Shown in pieces: positions 26,516 through 34,401 of a stretch of 64,000 nucleotides of DNA (positions are counted from its first letter, which is position 1; each line of letters opens with the position of its first letter). Under the pieces are notes generated by a model. It worked only from the letters and a program-made list of their open reading frames with translations. It had not been told where the DNA came from and did not search any database. Both the position numbers and the translations under genes were made by a program. Source of the DNA: JAICJR01 sp963848495 (lineage in GTDB: Bacteria > Actinomycetota > Thermoleophilia > Solirubrobacterales > Thermoleophilaceae); NCBI GenBank assembly GCA_963848495.1, contig CAWKDV010000004.1, positions 930,001-994,000 on the forward strand, read 5' to 3'.

Positions 26516-27250
26516 TCAGGCGCGCGAGTAGGGGAACGATTGGCCCTGGCTCGAGGAGCGCACGAGCGGTCCCGAGGGCGCCTCGAGCACCCACGTGCTC
26601 TTGTCGAGCGAGGCGGCCGCGCAGCCCGGCGGACCGAAGAAGGTCTGGATCGTGCCGCTGTAGCGGCCCGGGGCGAGCGGGCGCATGCGCCAGACGATCG
26701 TGTCCGCGGCCACCGTGCAGCCGTTGGCGATCGAGAAGGCCTCGCGTGCCCGTCCAACGTAGAGCGGGCCCTCGCGCCCGACGACCACCCCCGCCCCGTT
26801 GCGCTCCCACGTGCCCAGCACGGGGTCGGTGGCGCTCAGCGGCGGGCGGACGCGCTTGAACTTGCTGGGGGGCGGCCGCTGGCCGCCGGGCAGTCGCGAC
26901 GACTCGGAGAAGGTGAGGTCGCTCGGCTCGCTGATCGTCGAGCCCACGAGCAGGTGCCGACAGCGGCCGCCGATCACCATCAGCTTGCCGCGCCAGTAGT
27001 CGGTGCCGGCGCGGTTCCCGTGGAAGCTGTACCCGCGGAAGATCGTCGTGCCCGCGCGTTCGGTGCAGTGCCCGAGCCTCACCTTGGCGAGCGAGAAGCC
27101 GTAGACCTTGCCGTTGCGGACCTCGAAGCGGTAGTGGCGGCCGTGGAAGCCCCAGTCGCCGAGGAGCTGATAGCGCGGCGGGCCCGCGGCGCCGGCGGAC
27201 GGTGGCGCCGCCAGGGCCGCGGCTATCAGCAGCGCAAAAGCCCAGCGCAC
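26516..27250 (-). CDS. secreted protein of unknown function
   Basis: 244 residues. A clear Sec signal peptide (MRWAFALLIAAALAAPPSAGAAG, cleavage after AGA or GAA), then a beta-rich extracellular domain with repeated 'Y.FEVRNGKVYGFSLAKVRLG', 'IFRGYSFHG', 'YSGTIQTFFGPPGC' strands and cysteines that could pair (LGHC, GRC, NGC, PGC). The style resembles the short secreted beta-sandwich proteins common in Thermoleophilia-like genomes; no family name recognised. Monocistronic between the AhpD-like gene and the small membrane protein. Confidence 0.6.
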   Translation of the reverse strand: MRWAFALLIAAALAAPPSAGAAGPPRYQLLGDWGFHGRHYRFEVRNGKVYGFSLAKVRLGHCTERAGTTIFRGYSFHGNRAGTDYWRGKLMVIGGRCRHLLVGSTISEPSDLTFSESSRLPGGQRPPPSKFKRVRPPLSATDPVLGTWERNGAGVVVGREGPLYVGRAREAFSIANGCTVAADTIVWRMRPLAPGRYSGTIQTFFGPPGCAAASLDKSTWVLEAPSGPLVRSSSQGQSFPYSRA

Positions 27251-27297
27251 TCGCTCATTGGACCACGCCGCGGCCCATTAGAGCAAGCAAGTCGGCG

Positions 27298-27564
27298 CTA
27301 ACCGTGAGCCGTGACGATCGCCATGACTATCAGCACTAGGCCGAGCAGCACGGCGTACATGGCGATGCGGTCCGGGCGAGCGGACACGCGATTCACCGCC
27401 GGCGACTGCCGGCGGCGGGGCGGCGGAACGGTCTGACCTGTGATCCGGACCGTGCGGCGCGCCTCTTGGTAGCGAGGGAAGGGGTAGACCTCAGCGACGC
27501 GCTCTTCGCGCTCCGCCCCGACAGCCCCTTGATCGCTGCGAAGTTGTGCCCGAGCCTGGCTCAA
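27298..27564 (-). CDS. small single-pass membrane protein
   Basis: 88 residues as read from the TTG at 27564; the start is uncertain because no ATG is available upstream and later GTG codons are lacking. The N-terminal part is charged and basic, with a PPPRRRQSP stretch. The C-terminus is one transmembrane helix (IAMYAVLLGLVLIVMAIVTAHG), so a tail-anchored topology is likely. Function unknown. It lies 16 bp from the cytochrome c gene on the same strand and may be cotranscribed. Confidence 0.45.
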   Translation of the reverse strand: MSQARAQLRSDQGAVGAEREERVAEVYPFPRYQEARRTVRITGQTVPPPRRRQSPAVNRVSARPDRIAMYAVLLGLVLIVMAIVTAHG

Positions 27565-27580
27565 CTAGCGCGGCACACTA

Positions 27581-28069
27581 TCACCGACCGGCGACGGTCG
27601 AGACGTACGCCGCCACGGCCTGGGCGTTACTGCCCTGGAGCAGGCCCGAGGGCATCCGGTTCTGGCCGGTACCGCCGATGCGGATCGCGTTGAGCACGCG
27701 CTGCATGCCGCCCTTGGCGTCTAGCCCGATGCGGTCGAGGTCGGGCCCTATGACCCCGCGCGCGTTGACCGCCGCCAGCGTGTGGCAGCTCGCGCAGGTG
27801 GAGCGGAAGAGGGTCTTGCCCCGCTGAAGCTCGGACGAGGGGATCACCGTCTCCAGGTGGTTGGTGGCCCCCTCCGCGTCCTGCCGGTTGGCGAGCACGA
27901 TCGCCGGCACCGTGAGGCCGACGCCGAGGTAGATGACCACCATCACGACCTTGAAGCCCGTGCTGGTGCCGGCCACGGCGCGGCGGGCGCCGCCCGAGCC
28001 GCGAAAGCCCACGGCCAGGACGCCGATGCCGACGAGCAGCCACGGCAGGAGGAAGAACAGGACGTACAT
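27581..28069 (-). CDS. membrane-anchored c-type cytochrome
   Basis: 162 residues. Two N-terminal transmembrane helices (FFLLPWLLVGIGVLAVGF and VVMVVIYLGVGLTVPAIVLA), then one cytochrome c domain on the outside with heme site 'CASCH' and a distal Met in 'NRMPSGLL'. Single-heme class I, of the CccA or cytochrome oxidase-associated sort. It probably carries electrons in aerobic respiration; no oxidase genes are in the window. The ATG at 28069 is well supported by the membrane topology. Confidence 0.85.
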   Translation of the reverse strand: MYVLFFLLPWLLVGIGVLAVGFRGSGGARRAVAGTSTGFKVVMVVIYLGVGLTVPAIVLANRQDAEGATNHLETVIPSSELQRGKTLFRSTCASCHTLAAVNARGVIGPDLDRIGLDAKGGMQRVLNAIRIGGTGQNRMPSGLLQGSNAQAVAAYVSTVAGR

Positions 28070-28119
28070 CGGCGCGTGATCCTAATGAAGCGCGCCGATG
28101 ACCGTCCCTGTGTGCTCCC

Positions 28120-28991
28120 TCAAGCCGACGGACGCGAGCGAGTTGTGCGCTTGCGGCCCTGCTTGACGCGGCGGCGAGTGCCGTCGGCGCAGGGCCGGTT
28201 CCGGACCGGCTGCTCCGGCTCGGCGGCGGCAAGATCCGCCCGTACCCGCTCGAGCGACTGGCGGATCAGCCGTGAGACGTGCATCTGGGAGATCCCCACA
28301 CGATCCGCGATCTCCGACTGGGTCAGCCCCAGGAAGAAGCGCATGTGCAGGATCGCCCGCTCGCGTTCCGGCAGGCCGCGGAAGCCCTCGCGCAGCAGCT
28401 GCCGCTGCTCCACCAGGCCGTAGCCGTCGTCCTCCTCGCCGAGCAGCTCGAGCGGATCGGCGCCGTCCTCGTCACCGTCGCCGCTGCGCTCCGAGAGCGA
28501 CAGCGTGCTGTAGGCGCGCGAGGACTCGAGCGCCTCCACCACCTGCTCGACGAGCTGTCGGTGGCGGTCGCCAGCTCCTCGACGCTCGGCGAGCGGCCGA
28601 GGCGCGTCGTGAGCTGGTCGACGACCTTGCCGAGCTTCACGTTCAGCTCCTGGACATCGCGCGGCACGCGCACCGACCAGCCCTTGTCGCGGAAGTGGCG
28701 CTTGATCTCGCCCAGGATGTTCGGCGCGGCGTAGGTCGCCAGCGCGACGTTGTGGCGGCCGTCGAAGCGGTCCACCGCCTTGATCAGGCCGACGCACCCG
28801 ACCTGCGTCAGGTCGTCGATCGTCTCGCCGCGCTGGGCGTAGCGCTGCGCCAGGCGGCGAACGAAGCCGAGGTGCCGCTCGATCAGAGCCTGGCGCGCCC
28901 GGACGTCACCGTCCTTGTGGTAGAGGCGGAGCAGCGCACCGTCCTCCACCGACTCGTAATGCAGGCCGACGCCTGCCATCTCGGTTGTCAT
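28120..28991 (-). CDS. SigB/SigF-type RNA polymerase sigma factor, one frameshift
   Basis: From the ATG at 28991 (MTTEMAGVGLHYES) the protein shows region 2 ('RHLGFVRRLAQRYAQRGETIDDLTQVGCVGLIKAVDRFD', 'ALATYAAPNILGEIKRHFRDKGWSVRVPR') and region 3 ('LGRSPSVEELATATD'). The frame breaks near 28568, where one base seems missing, and continues in another frame with region 4 ('LPERERAILHMRFFLGLTQSEIADRVGISQMHVSRLIRQSLERV'). This is the general-stress/sporulation SigB-F-G group. No RsbW-type anti-sigma kinase is adjacent. Probably an intact gene with a base error. Confidence 0.78.
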
Positions 28992-28999
28992 TGTGCCGC

Positions 29000-29432
29000 T
29001 CAGGCCGCCGTGGCGGCTTCCCGCCGGGCGCGCTTCCAGCTGCCGAACGCGGCGAACACGTCGCCGAGGCCGGGCAGCGAGTTGTCGGCCGAGGCGCGCT
29101 GCTGGTAGTCCACCATCAGCAGGCGCTCGGGCCGCGAACCGAGCTGTTCGGCCACGGCGCGGATGGCGGCCCGCACCTCGTCGGGCGATGCCTCCGTGCC
29201 GCTCCGGCGCTTGGCTCGATGGGCGAAGACTCCTGCAGCCGTGCCGCGTGCGCCGGGTGTGGCCGTGGGCGTCTGGCGGGCCCGGCCGGCGCCGATCAGG
29301 AGCCGGCAGTGCGGGCAGCGAGTGGGCACGTCGGGCCAGACTGCCCACGCCCTGCTCGACGAGCAGGAAGCAATGCGGGCAGAAGGCCTCTGCGGTAGCG
29401 CTCTTCTTCTTGTCTTGGTTGAGCTGAGCCAT
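29000..29432 (-). CDS. zinc-ribbon protein upstream of the SigB-type sigma factor, one frameshift
   Basis: Read with one extra base near 29344, a single ~143-residue protein appears: MAQLNQDKKK..., a 'FCPHCF' pair, 'WPDVPTRCPHCRLLIG' as the second CxxC pair, a basic linker, and a C-terminal helical part ('SPDEVRAAIRAVAEQLGSRPERLLMVDYQQRASADNSLPGLGDVFAAFG'). The C-terminus looks like a small DNA- or target-binding module with a HTH feel. It ends 8 bp before the sigma-factor start, so the two are very probably one operon; a regulatory link to the sigma factor is inference. Confidence 0.55.
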
Positions 29433-29600
29433 CGGTCCTCCTTGGAGGCTCCTCCGTCACCCGGATCTGCCGGGCTCGCTCTCGCCCCAAGTACTCGCCG
29501 CTCGGCCGGTGGCCCTAAACGCCTGAGATGTCCGCACCAGAACGCTGGCGTAACCGCTTTGGGCTACACCAAATGCGCCTCAGTCCGATCTGCTGACGGG

Positions 29601-30647
29601 TCAGGCGGCGAGCGCCTGGAGCTCGCGCTCCTCGGCGAGCCGGCGCAGTGCGCGGCGCTCTAGCTTGCGCACGCCCTCGGGCGAAAGCCCGATCAGCTTG
29701 GCCACCTCGCGCAGCGCCAGCGGCTCGCCGCCGCCGATTCCGAAGCGCAGTTCGATCACGCGCCGGGCGTTGGGATCGAGCCGCGCGAGCGCCCTGCGGA
29801 TCGACTCCTCCTCGAGCTCCACCGCCACCTCCTCGAGCGGCGTGGGCCCCTCGAATGGGATCAGCGAGCCGAGCTCGGCGTCGCCCTCGGAGCCCACCGG
29901 CGTCTCGAGGCTCACCGGCACGCGCTCGGCCGAGCGCAGGTCCTCGAGCTGCTGCACGTCCATCCCGAGCCGCTGCGCCACCTCCTCCGAGGTGGGCTCG
30001 CGACCCAGCTCGGTGCTGAGCTTGCGCTCCACGGCGCGCACCTTCGTCAGCTCCTGGCCGATGTGCACCGGGATGCGGATCGTGCGCGAGTGGTGCTGGA
30101 GGCCGCGCTGCATCGCCTGGCGGATCCACCAGGTGGCATAGGTGGAGAACTTGAACCCGCGCCGGTAGTCGAACTTCTCCACCGCGCGGATCAGCCCGAG
30201 GATGCCTTCTTGGATCAGGTCGAGGAACGGCAGCCCGAGCCCGCGGTAGCGCTTCGCGTTGGCCACCACGAGCCGCAGGTTCGACTCGATCATCCGGTTC
30301 TTCGCCTGCTGGTCGCCGCGCTCGATGCGCTTGGCGAGCTCGACCTCCTCGTCGGCGGTGAGCAGCGGCCGCTGCGCGATGTCGCGCAGGAAGAGCTGGA
30401 GCGAGTCGCTCGTGGCGTCCGCCATCTCGTCCGGGGAGTAGCTGCTGCGGCGCTCCTCCTTGCTCGAGACGTCGTCGCCGACCTCGATGCCGCGTCGCTC
30501 CGCCTCGGCGTAGAACGCCTCGAGGTCGCCGGCCTCGAGCTCGAGCTCCTCCACGGCTGCCGCGATCTCGGAGAGCTCCAGGGAGCCGGCCTCCTCGCCG
30601 CGCCGGTAGAGGGCGTCGAGAGTCTCGTTCACGGACAACTCGCTCAT
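29601..30647 (-). CDS. RpoD/SigA-family sigma-70 factor
   Basis: 348 residues. An N-terminal acidic region (short 1.1-like, 'LYRRGEEAGSLELSEIAAAVEELELEAGDLEAF') precedes region 1.2 ('SDSLQLFLRDIAQRPLLTADEEVELAKRIERGD'), region 2 ('NLRLVVANAKRYRGLGLPFLDLIQEGILGLIRAVEKFDYRRGFKFSTYATWWIRQAMQR'-type block), region 3 ('RIPVHIGQELTKVRAVERKL', 'EPTSEEVAQRLG') and region 4 ('LREVAKLIGLSPEGVRKLERRALRRL'). This is primary-type or close (group 1/2). Shorter than most principal sigmas, so it may be an HrdB/SigB-like paralogue. Confidence 0.9.
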   Translation of the reverse strand: MSELSVNETLDALYRRGEEAGSLELSEIAAAVEELELEAGDLEAFYAEAERRGIEVGDDVSSKEERRSSYSPDEMADATSDSLQLFLRDIAQRPLLTADEEVELAKRIERGDQQAKNRMIESNLRLVVANAKRYRGLGLPFLDLIQEGILGLIRAVEKFDYRRGFKFSTYATWWIRQAMQRGLQHHSRTIRIPVHIGQELTKVRAVERKLSTELGREPTSEEVAQRLGMDVQQLEDLRSAERVPVSLETPVGSEGDAELGSLIPFEGPTPLEEVAVELEEESIRRALARLDPNARRVIELRFGIGGGEPLALREVAKLIGLSPEGVRKLERRALRRLAEERELQALAA

Positions 30648-30689
30648 CGTGCGCTCAGCATACGACGCGGCGCAACCAGAACCGACGGT

Positions 30690-31496
30690 CTAGCGGAGCA
30701 GCTCGCTGCCGGAGTACACGTTGAGCGAGTCGCGGCGCACGAATCCGCACAGCAGCATGCCGCGCTCGCGCGCGAGATCCACCGCGAGCGTGGACGGCGG
30801 TCCGACCGCCACCAGCCCGAACAGCCCGGCGAGGCTCGCCTTCTGCACCAGCTCGAATGAGGCGCGACCGCTGAGGCTCGCGAAAACCCCTGCAAGCGGG
30901 AACCTTCCGGCCCTTACCAGCGACCCGATCGCCTTGTCCATCGCGTTGTGGCGGCCCACGTCTTCACGCACCACGAGCAGCTCGCCGCCGGCCTCGAACA
31001 GGCCGGTGGCGTGGACGCCGCCGGTGCGATCGAAGGCATGCTGGTGCTTGCGGGCGGCATCGGGCGCCGCGAGCGCGACCTTCGTCTCGATCGCCGGGGC
31101 GCGCTCCACCGGCCTTGCCTCTTGGCGCACGAACTCAAGCGCGCCCTTGCCGCACACGCCGCACGAGGAGGTGAGGTAGAAGCGACGCTCATCGGCGGGG
31201 TCACGGCGCAGCCCCGCCTTCGTGCGGACGTCGACGGTGTTGGCGGCGAAGTCCGTCGTCGGGCCGACCTCGACCACGTCCTCCGGGCCGCCGATCAGGC
31301 CCTCGCCCACGAGGAAGCCCACGGCCAGGTCCTCGTCCTCGCCTGGCGTGCGCATGGTCACCGCCAGCGCCTCGCCGTCCACCCGGATCTCGAGCGGCTC
31401 CTCCACCGCCAGGTCGTCGCGGGCGCTCTGCCGCTCGCCCGCCCGCAAGCGCTCGATCGAGGTGGCGGCGACATGGGGGTCGAAGGCGGTGGCCAT
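30690..31496 (-). CDS. fdhD: formate dehydrogenase accessory sulfurtransferase FdhD
   Basis: 268 residues. The family transfers sulfur to the molybdenum cofactor of formate dehydrogenases. Key features: 'LAVEEPLEIRVDGEALAVTMRTPGEDEDLAVGFLVGEGLI' at the N-terminus, the active cysteines in 'SSCGVCGKGAL', and 'VVREDVGRHNAMDKAIG'. No formate dehydrogenase gene is in the window, so the target enzyme is elsewhere. It lies between the RpoD-like gene and the ArsR/SRPBCC pair; 5 bp separate it from the ArsR stop, so it may be the last gene of that operon. Confidence 0.92.
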   Translation of the reverse strand: MATAFDPHVAATSIERLRAGERQSARDDLAVEEPLEIRVDGEALAVTMRTPGEDEDLAVGFLVGEGLIGGPEDVVEVGPTTDFAANTVDVRTKAGLRRDPADERRFYLTSSCGVCGKGALEFVRQEARPVERAPAIETKVALAAPDAARKHQHAFDRTGGVHATGLFEAGGELLVVREDVGRHNAMDKAIGSLVRAGRFPLAGVFASLSGRASFELVQKASLAGLFGLVAVGPPSTLAVDLARERGMLLCGFVRRDSLNVYSGSELLR

Positions 31497-31501
31497 GGCT
31501 C

Positions 31502-31822
31502 CTATTTCAGCTCAGAGCGGGAGAACTGGCCGCGCAGGGTGGCCAGCCGGTTGTCCCACTGCGCCCCCACGTCGGCGATCCAGCCCACCGCGTCGGCCAG
31601 CGGCGCCGGCGTGACGCTGTAGCGCACCTCGCGGCCCTCGCGCTCGCTCGTGACGAGCGACGCCTCGCGCAGGACGTCGAGGTGCTTCACCACGGCCTGG
31701 CGGCTCACCGGCACGCTGGCCGCGAGCTGGGTCGCGGTGGCCGGCCCGCCGTCGGCGAGCCGCGTGAACAGATACCGCCGGGTGGGGTCCGAGAGGGCCG
31801 AGAAGACCTGGTCCTCGCTCAC
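31502..31822 (-). CDS. ArsR-family winged-helix regulator
   Basis: 106 residues with a GTG start at 31822 that overlaps the SRPBCC stop by 4 bp. 'VFSALSDPTRRYLFTRLADGGPATATQLAASVPVSRQAVVKHLDVLREASLVTSEREGREVRYSVT' is the ArsR fold; no metal-binding CVC motif, so it belongs to the non-metal subgroup usually paired with an SRPBCC/AHSA1 protein. Likely autoregulates through the paired GCAAC-N6-GTTGC sites upstream of the operon. Confidence 0.85.
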   Translation of the reverse strand: MSEDQVFSALSDPTRRYLFTRLADGGPATATQLAASVPVSRQAVVKHLDVLREASLVTSEREGREVRYSVTPAPLADAVGWIADVGAQWDNRLATLRGQFSRSELK

Positions 31823-32244
31823 GCGAAGGCCAGCGCGAGCGGCGGCCGGTACGCGCCGGTGCTCCTGACCTGCGCACTCGGAAGTGGGATGCCGATCAGG
31901 TCGAGCGTGGCCAGCGGGCTGCTCTCCACCACGCGGACCAGCGTGCCGTCCTCCGCGTCCTCGAGCGAGATCTCCACGCGCGTGGCCACGTCCTCGTCCG
32001 GCCGGCGCCACCAGAAGCTGAGGCGCTCGCCCGGCACGACCTCCTCGACCCAGCCGGTCCGCTCCCCGATGCGCAGCTCGCCGCCCGGCACGAGGTCGAT
32101 CTCCACCTCGCCGCCGAGCCACTCGCCCAGGCGCTCGGGATCCGCGATCGCCTCCCAGGCCTCCTCGCGCTCGGCAGGCAGCAGGAGCTCCCGCTGCACC
32201 TCGTGGATCACGAGCTTCTCGATGTTCGCTTTGCCGAGCTCCAT
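31819..32244 (-). CDS. SRPBCC (AHSA1/START-like) domain protein
   Basis: 141 residues. Helix-grip fold with 'VIHEVQRELLLPAEREEAWEAIADPERLGEWLGGEVEIDLVPGGELRIG', 'VVPGERLSFWWRRPDEDVATRVEISLED' and 'GTLVRVVES'. Such proteins bind hydrophobic ligands or act as Hsp90-activator homologues; when coupled with an ArsR regulator they are usually a ligand-responsive pair. It starts at the ATG at 32244, divergent from clpP. Confidence 0.85.
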   Translation of the reverse strand: MELGKANIEKLVIHEVQRELLLPAEREEAWEAIADPERLGEWLGGEVEIDLVPGGELRIGERTGWVEEVVPGERLSFWWRRPDEDVATRVEISLEDAEDGTLVRVVESSPLATLDLIGIPLPSAQVRSTGAYRPPLALAFA

Positions 32245-32266
32245 GTTCGGACCTTTCGTGTGAAGT

Positions 32267-32319
32267 GCAACCGGGAAGTTGCGCTATGGTAGCAGCGAAA
32301 TGCGCAACCCGACAGTTGC
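32267..32319. promoter_or_regulatory. two GCAAC-N6-GTTGC operator sites between arsR operon and clpP
   Basis: GCAAC-N6-GTTGC occurs at 32267-32282 and again at 32304-32319, 37 bp apart, with identical spacing. They flank the divergent promoters; a TATGGT hexamer (-10-like for the plus strand) lies between them at 32285, and the second site ends just before the clpP Shine-Dalgarno (GCAGGAG). Likely sites of the ArsR regulator, which would then repress its own operon and this clpP. Confidence 0.6.
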
Positions 32320-32331
32320 AGGAGACCTCAG

Positions 32332-32949
32332 ATGACACTCGTGCCAATGGTGATAGAGCAGACCTCGCGCGGCGAGCGTTCCTTCGACATCTACTCGCGG
32401 CTCTTGAACGAGCGGATCGTCTTCATCGGTCAGCCGATCGACGACCAGGTGGCCAACCTCGCGGTCGCCCAGCTCCTCCACCTCCACGCCGACGACCCGG
32501 AGAAGGACGTCCAGATGTACATCAACTCCCCGGGCGGCGTGGTCTACGCCGGCCTGGCGATCTACGACACGATGCAGTACATCGGCTGCGACGTGCGGAC
32601 GATCTGCTTCGGCATCGCGATGTCGATGGGGTCGCTCCTGCTCGCGGGCGGCACGGCCGGCAAGCGCATGGTGCTGCCGAACGCCCGCGTGCTGATCCAC
32701 CAGCCCTCAGGCGGCTTCCAGGGCCAGTCCACGGACGTCGCGATCCACGCCCGCGAGATCCTCGAGCTGCGCAAGCGCGTGGACGAGATCTACGCCAAGC
32801 ACACGGGCCAGACCGTCGAGCGCGTCCACGACGACATGGAGCGCGACCGCTACTTCACGGCCGAAGAGGCGGTGGAGTACGGGCTGGCGGACCGGATCAT
32901 CGACACGCATGAGCTAAGTCGAACCCCTCCGGGGTTCAACGGTGCCTAG
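32332..32949 (+). CDS. clpP: ATP-dependent Clp protease proteolytic subunit
   Basis: 205 residues. Serine protease core of ClpCP/ClpXP. The catalytic triad is visible: Ser in 'GIAMSMGSLLLAGG', His in 'VLIHQPSGGFQG', and Asp in 'MERDRYFTAEEAVEYGLAD'. The oxyanion region 'YINSPGGVVYAGLAIYDTM' is conserved. The start fits the family (VIEQTSRGERSFDIYSRLL). It stands alone, not next to clpX or tig, divergent from an ArsR operon; actinobacteria often carry several ClpP copies, so this may be a regulated paralogue. It overlaps the gltD stop by 4 bp, convergent. Confidence 0.95.
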   Translation: MTLVPMVIEQTSRGERSFDIYSRLLNERIVFIGQPIDDQVANLAVAQLLHLHADDPEKDVQMYINSPGGVVYAGLAIYDTMQYIGCDVRTICFGIAMSMGSLLLAGGTAGKRMVLPNARVLIHQPSGGFQGQSTDVAIHAREILELRKRVDEIYAKHTGQTVERVHDDMERDRYFTAEEAVEYGLADRIIDTHELSRTPPGFNGA

Positions 32950-34401
32950 TGACCAGTGCCTAGAAGCGCGCCGACCGGGTCCTCGCCCTCGTCCTCACCG
33001 AACTCGGCGAGGTACCGGTCGGCGGCGCGGGCCGCCTGGCGGCCCTCGTTGATCGCCCACACGATCAGGGACTGGCCGCGGCGCGCGTCGCCGGCGGCGA
33101 AGACGTCCGGGCAGGGACGTGGCGTAGCTCTCGGCTGACACGTTGCCGCGGCCGTCGAGGTCCACGGCGAGCTGCTCGATCAGGGTGTCGTGCCGGGTGT
33201 GCAGGAAGCCCATCGCCAGCAGCACCAGCTCGGCCCGGATCTCGAACTCGCTGCCCTCGATCCTCTCGAAGCTCGGTGGAGCTCCCACCGCGTGGCCGCG
33301 GAGGTGCGTCACGCGGCCGTCGCGGCCCACGAGCTCCGTGGTGGCCACGGCAAAGCGGCGCTCGCCGCCCTCCTCGTGCGCGCCCGATGTGCGCAGGATG
33401 AGCGGCCATTGCGGCCACGGCGTCAGGTCGTCCGGGCGCTCCGGCCCCGGCTCGGGCAGAAGCTCGAACTGGGTGACGCTCAGCGGCTGCTCGCGGTGCG
33501 AGTTGCCGAGGCAGTCGGCGCCGGTGTCGCCGCCGCCGATGATCACGACGTGCTTGCCGGCGGCGCTGATCGGCCGCTCGGGCGCGGCGTCGCCCGCCAC
33601 GAAGCGGTTGCGCTGCTCGAGGTACTCCATGGCGAAGTGCACGCCATCGAGCTCGCGGCCCGGCACCGGCAGGTCGCGCGGCACGGTGGAGCCGGTGGCG
33701 ATCACGATCGCGTCGAACCACTCCCGCAGCTCGCGCACGTCCACGTCCACGCCCACCTCCACGCCGGTGCGGAAGTCGATCCCCTCCGCCTCGAGGATGT
33801 CCACGCGCCGCTGCACGACCGACTTGTCGAGCTTGAAGTCCGGCACGCCGTAGCGCAGCAGGCCGCCCACGCGGTCGTTCCGCTCGAACACGGTGACCGC
33901 GTGGCCGAACTGGTTGAGCTCGGCGGCCGCGGCCAGGCCCGCGGGCCCGGAGCCGATCACCGCCACGCTGCGCCCGCTGCGCAGCGCGGGCGGCCGCGGC
34001 TTGACCCAGCCCTCCTCGAAGGCCCGCTCGACGATCGACAGCTCGATCTGCTTGATCGTCACCGCGTCGTCGCTGAAGTCCAGCACGCAGGCCGCCTCGC
34101 ACGGAGCGGGGCAGATGCGGCCGGTGAACTCCGGGAAGTTGTTCGTGGCGTGGAGGGCCTCGATCGCGTCCTTCCAGCGGTCGCGGTAGACGAGGTCGTT
34201 CCAGTCCGGGATCAGGTTGCCGAGCGGACAGCCCGAGTGGCAGAACGGCACGCCGCACTCCATGCAGCGCGCGCCCTGCTCGCGCAGCTCGCCGACCGGG
34301 AGCGACTCCTGATACTCGCGGTAGTCGCGCACGCGCTCGCCGACCGGCCGCTTGGGCCCGTTCACCCGCAGGAGCTTCAGGAAGCCGCCGAGCTCACCCA
34401 T
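32946..34401 (-). CDS. gltD: glutamate synthase small subunit, one frameshift near the 3' end
   Basis: Starts at the ATG at 34401 (MGELGGFLKLLR), overlapping the end of gltB by 8 bp. N-terminal Fe-S region 'ARCMECGVPFCHSGCPLGNLIPDWNDLV' and 'RICPAPCEAACVL'. FAD motif 'VAVIGSGPAGLAAAAELNQFGHAVTVFERNDRVGGLLRYGVPDFKL', then NADPH motif 'VVIIGGGDTGADCLG'. The frame breaks near 33112 (one extra base) just before the FAD-binding 'DVFAAGDARRGQSLIVWAINEGRQAA' in the other frame, which then runs to the TAG at 32946. Otherwise complete (~485 aa). Feeds electrons from NADPH to gltB. Confidence 0.9.

Noticed and set aside
30690..31496. FdhD as partner of the hydrogenase-like operon
   Set aside because: It is 21 kb away, in another operon, and that complex has no formate dehydrogenase subunit.
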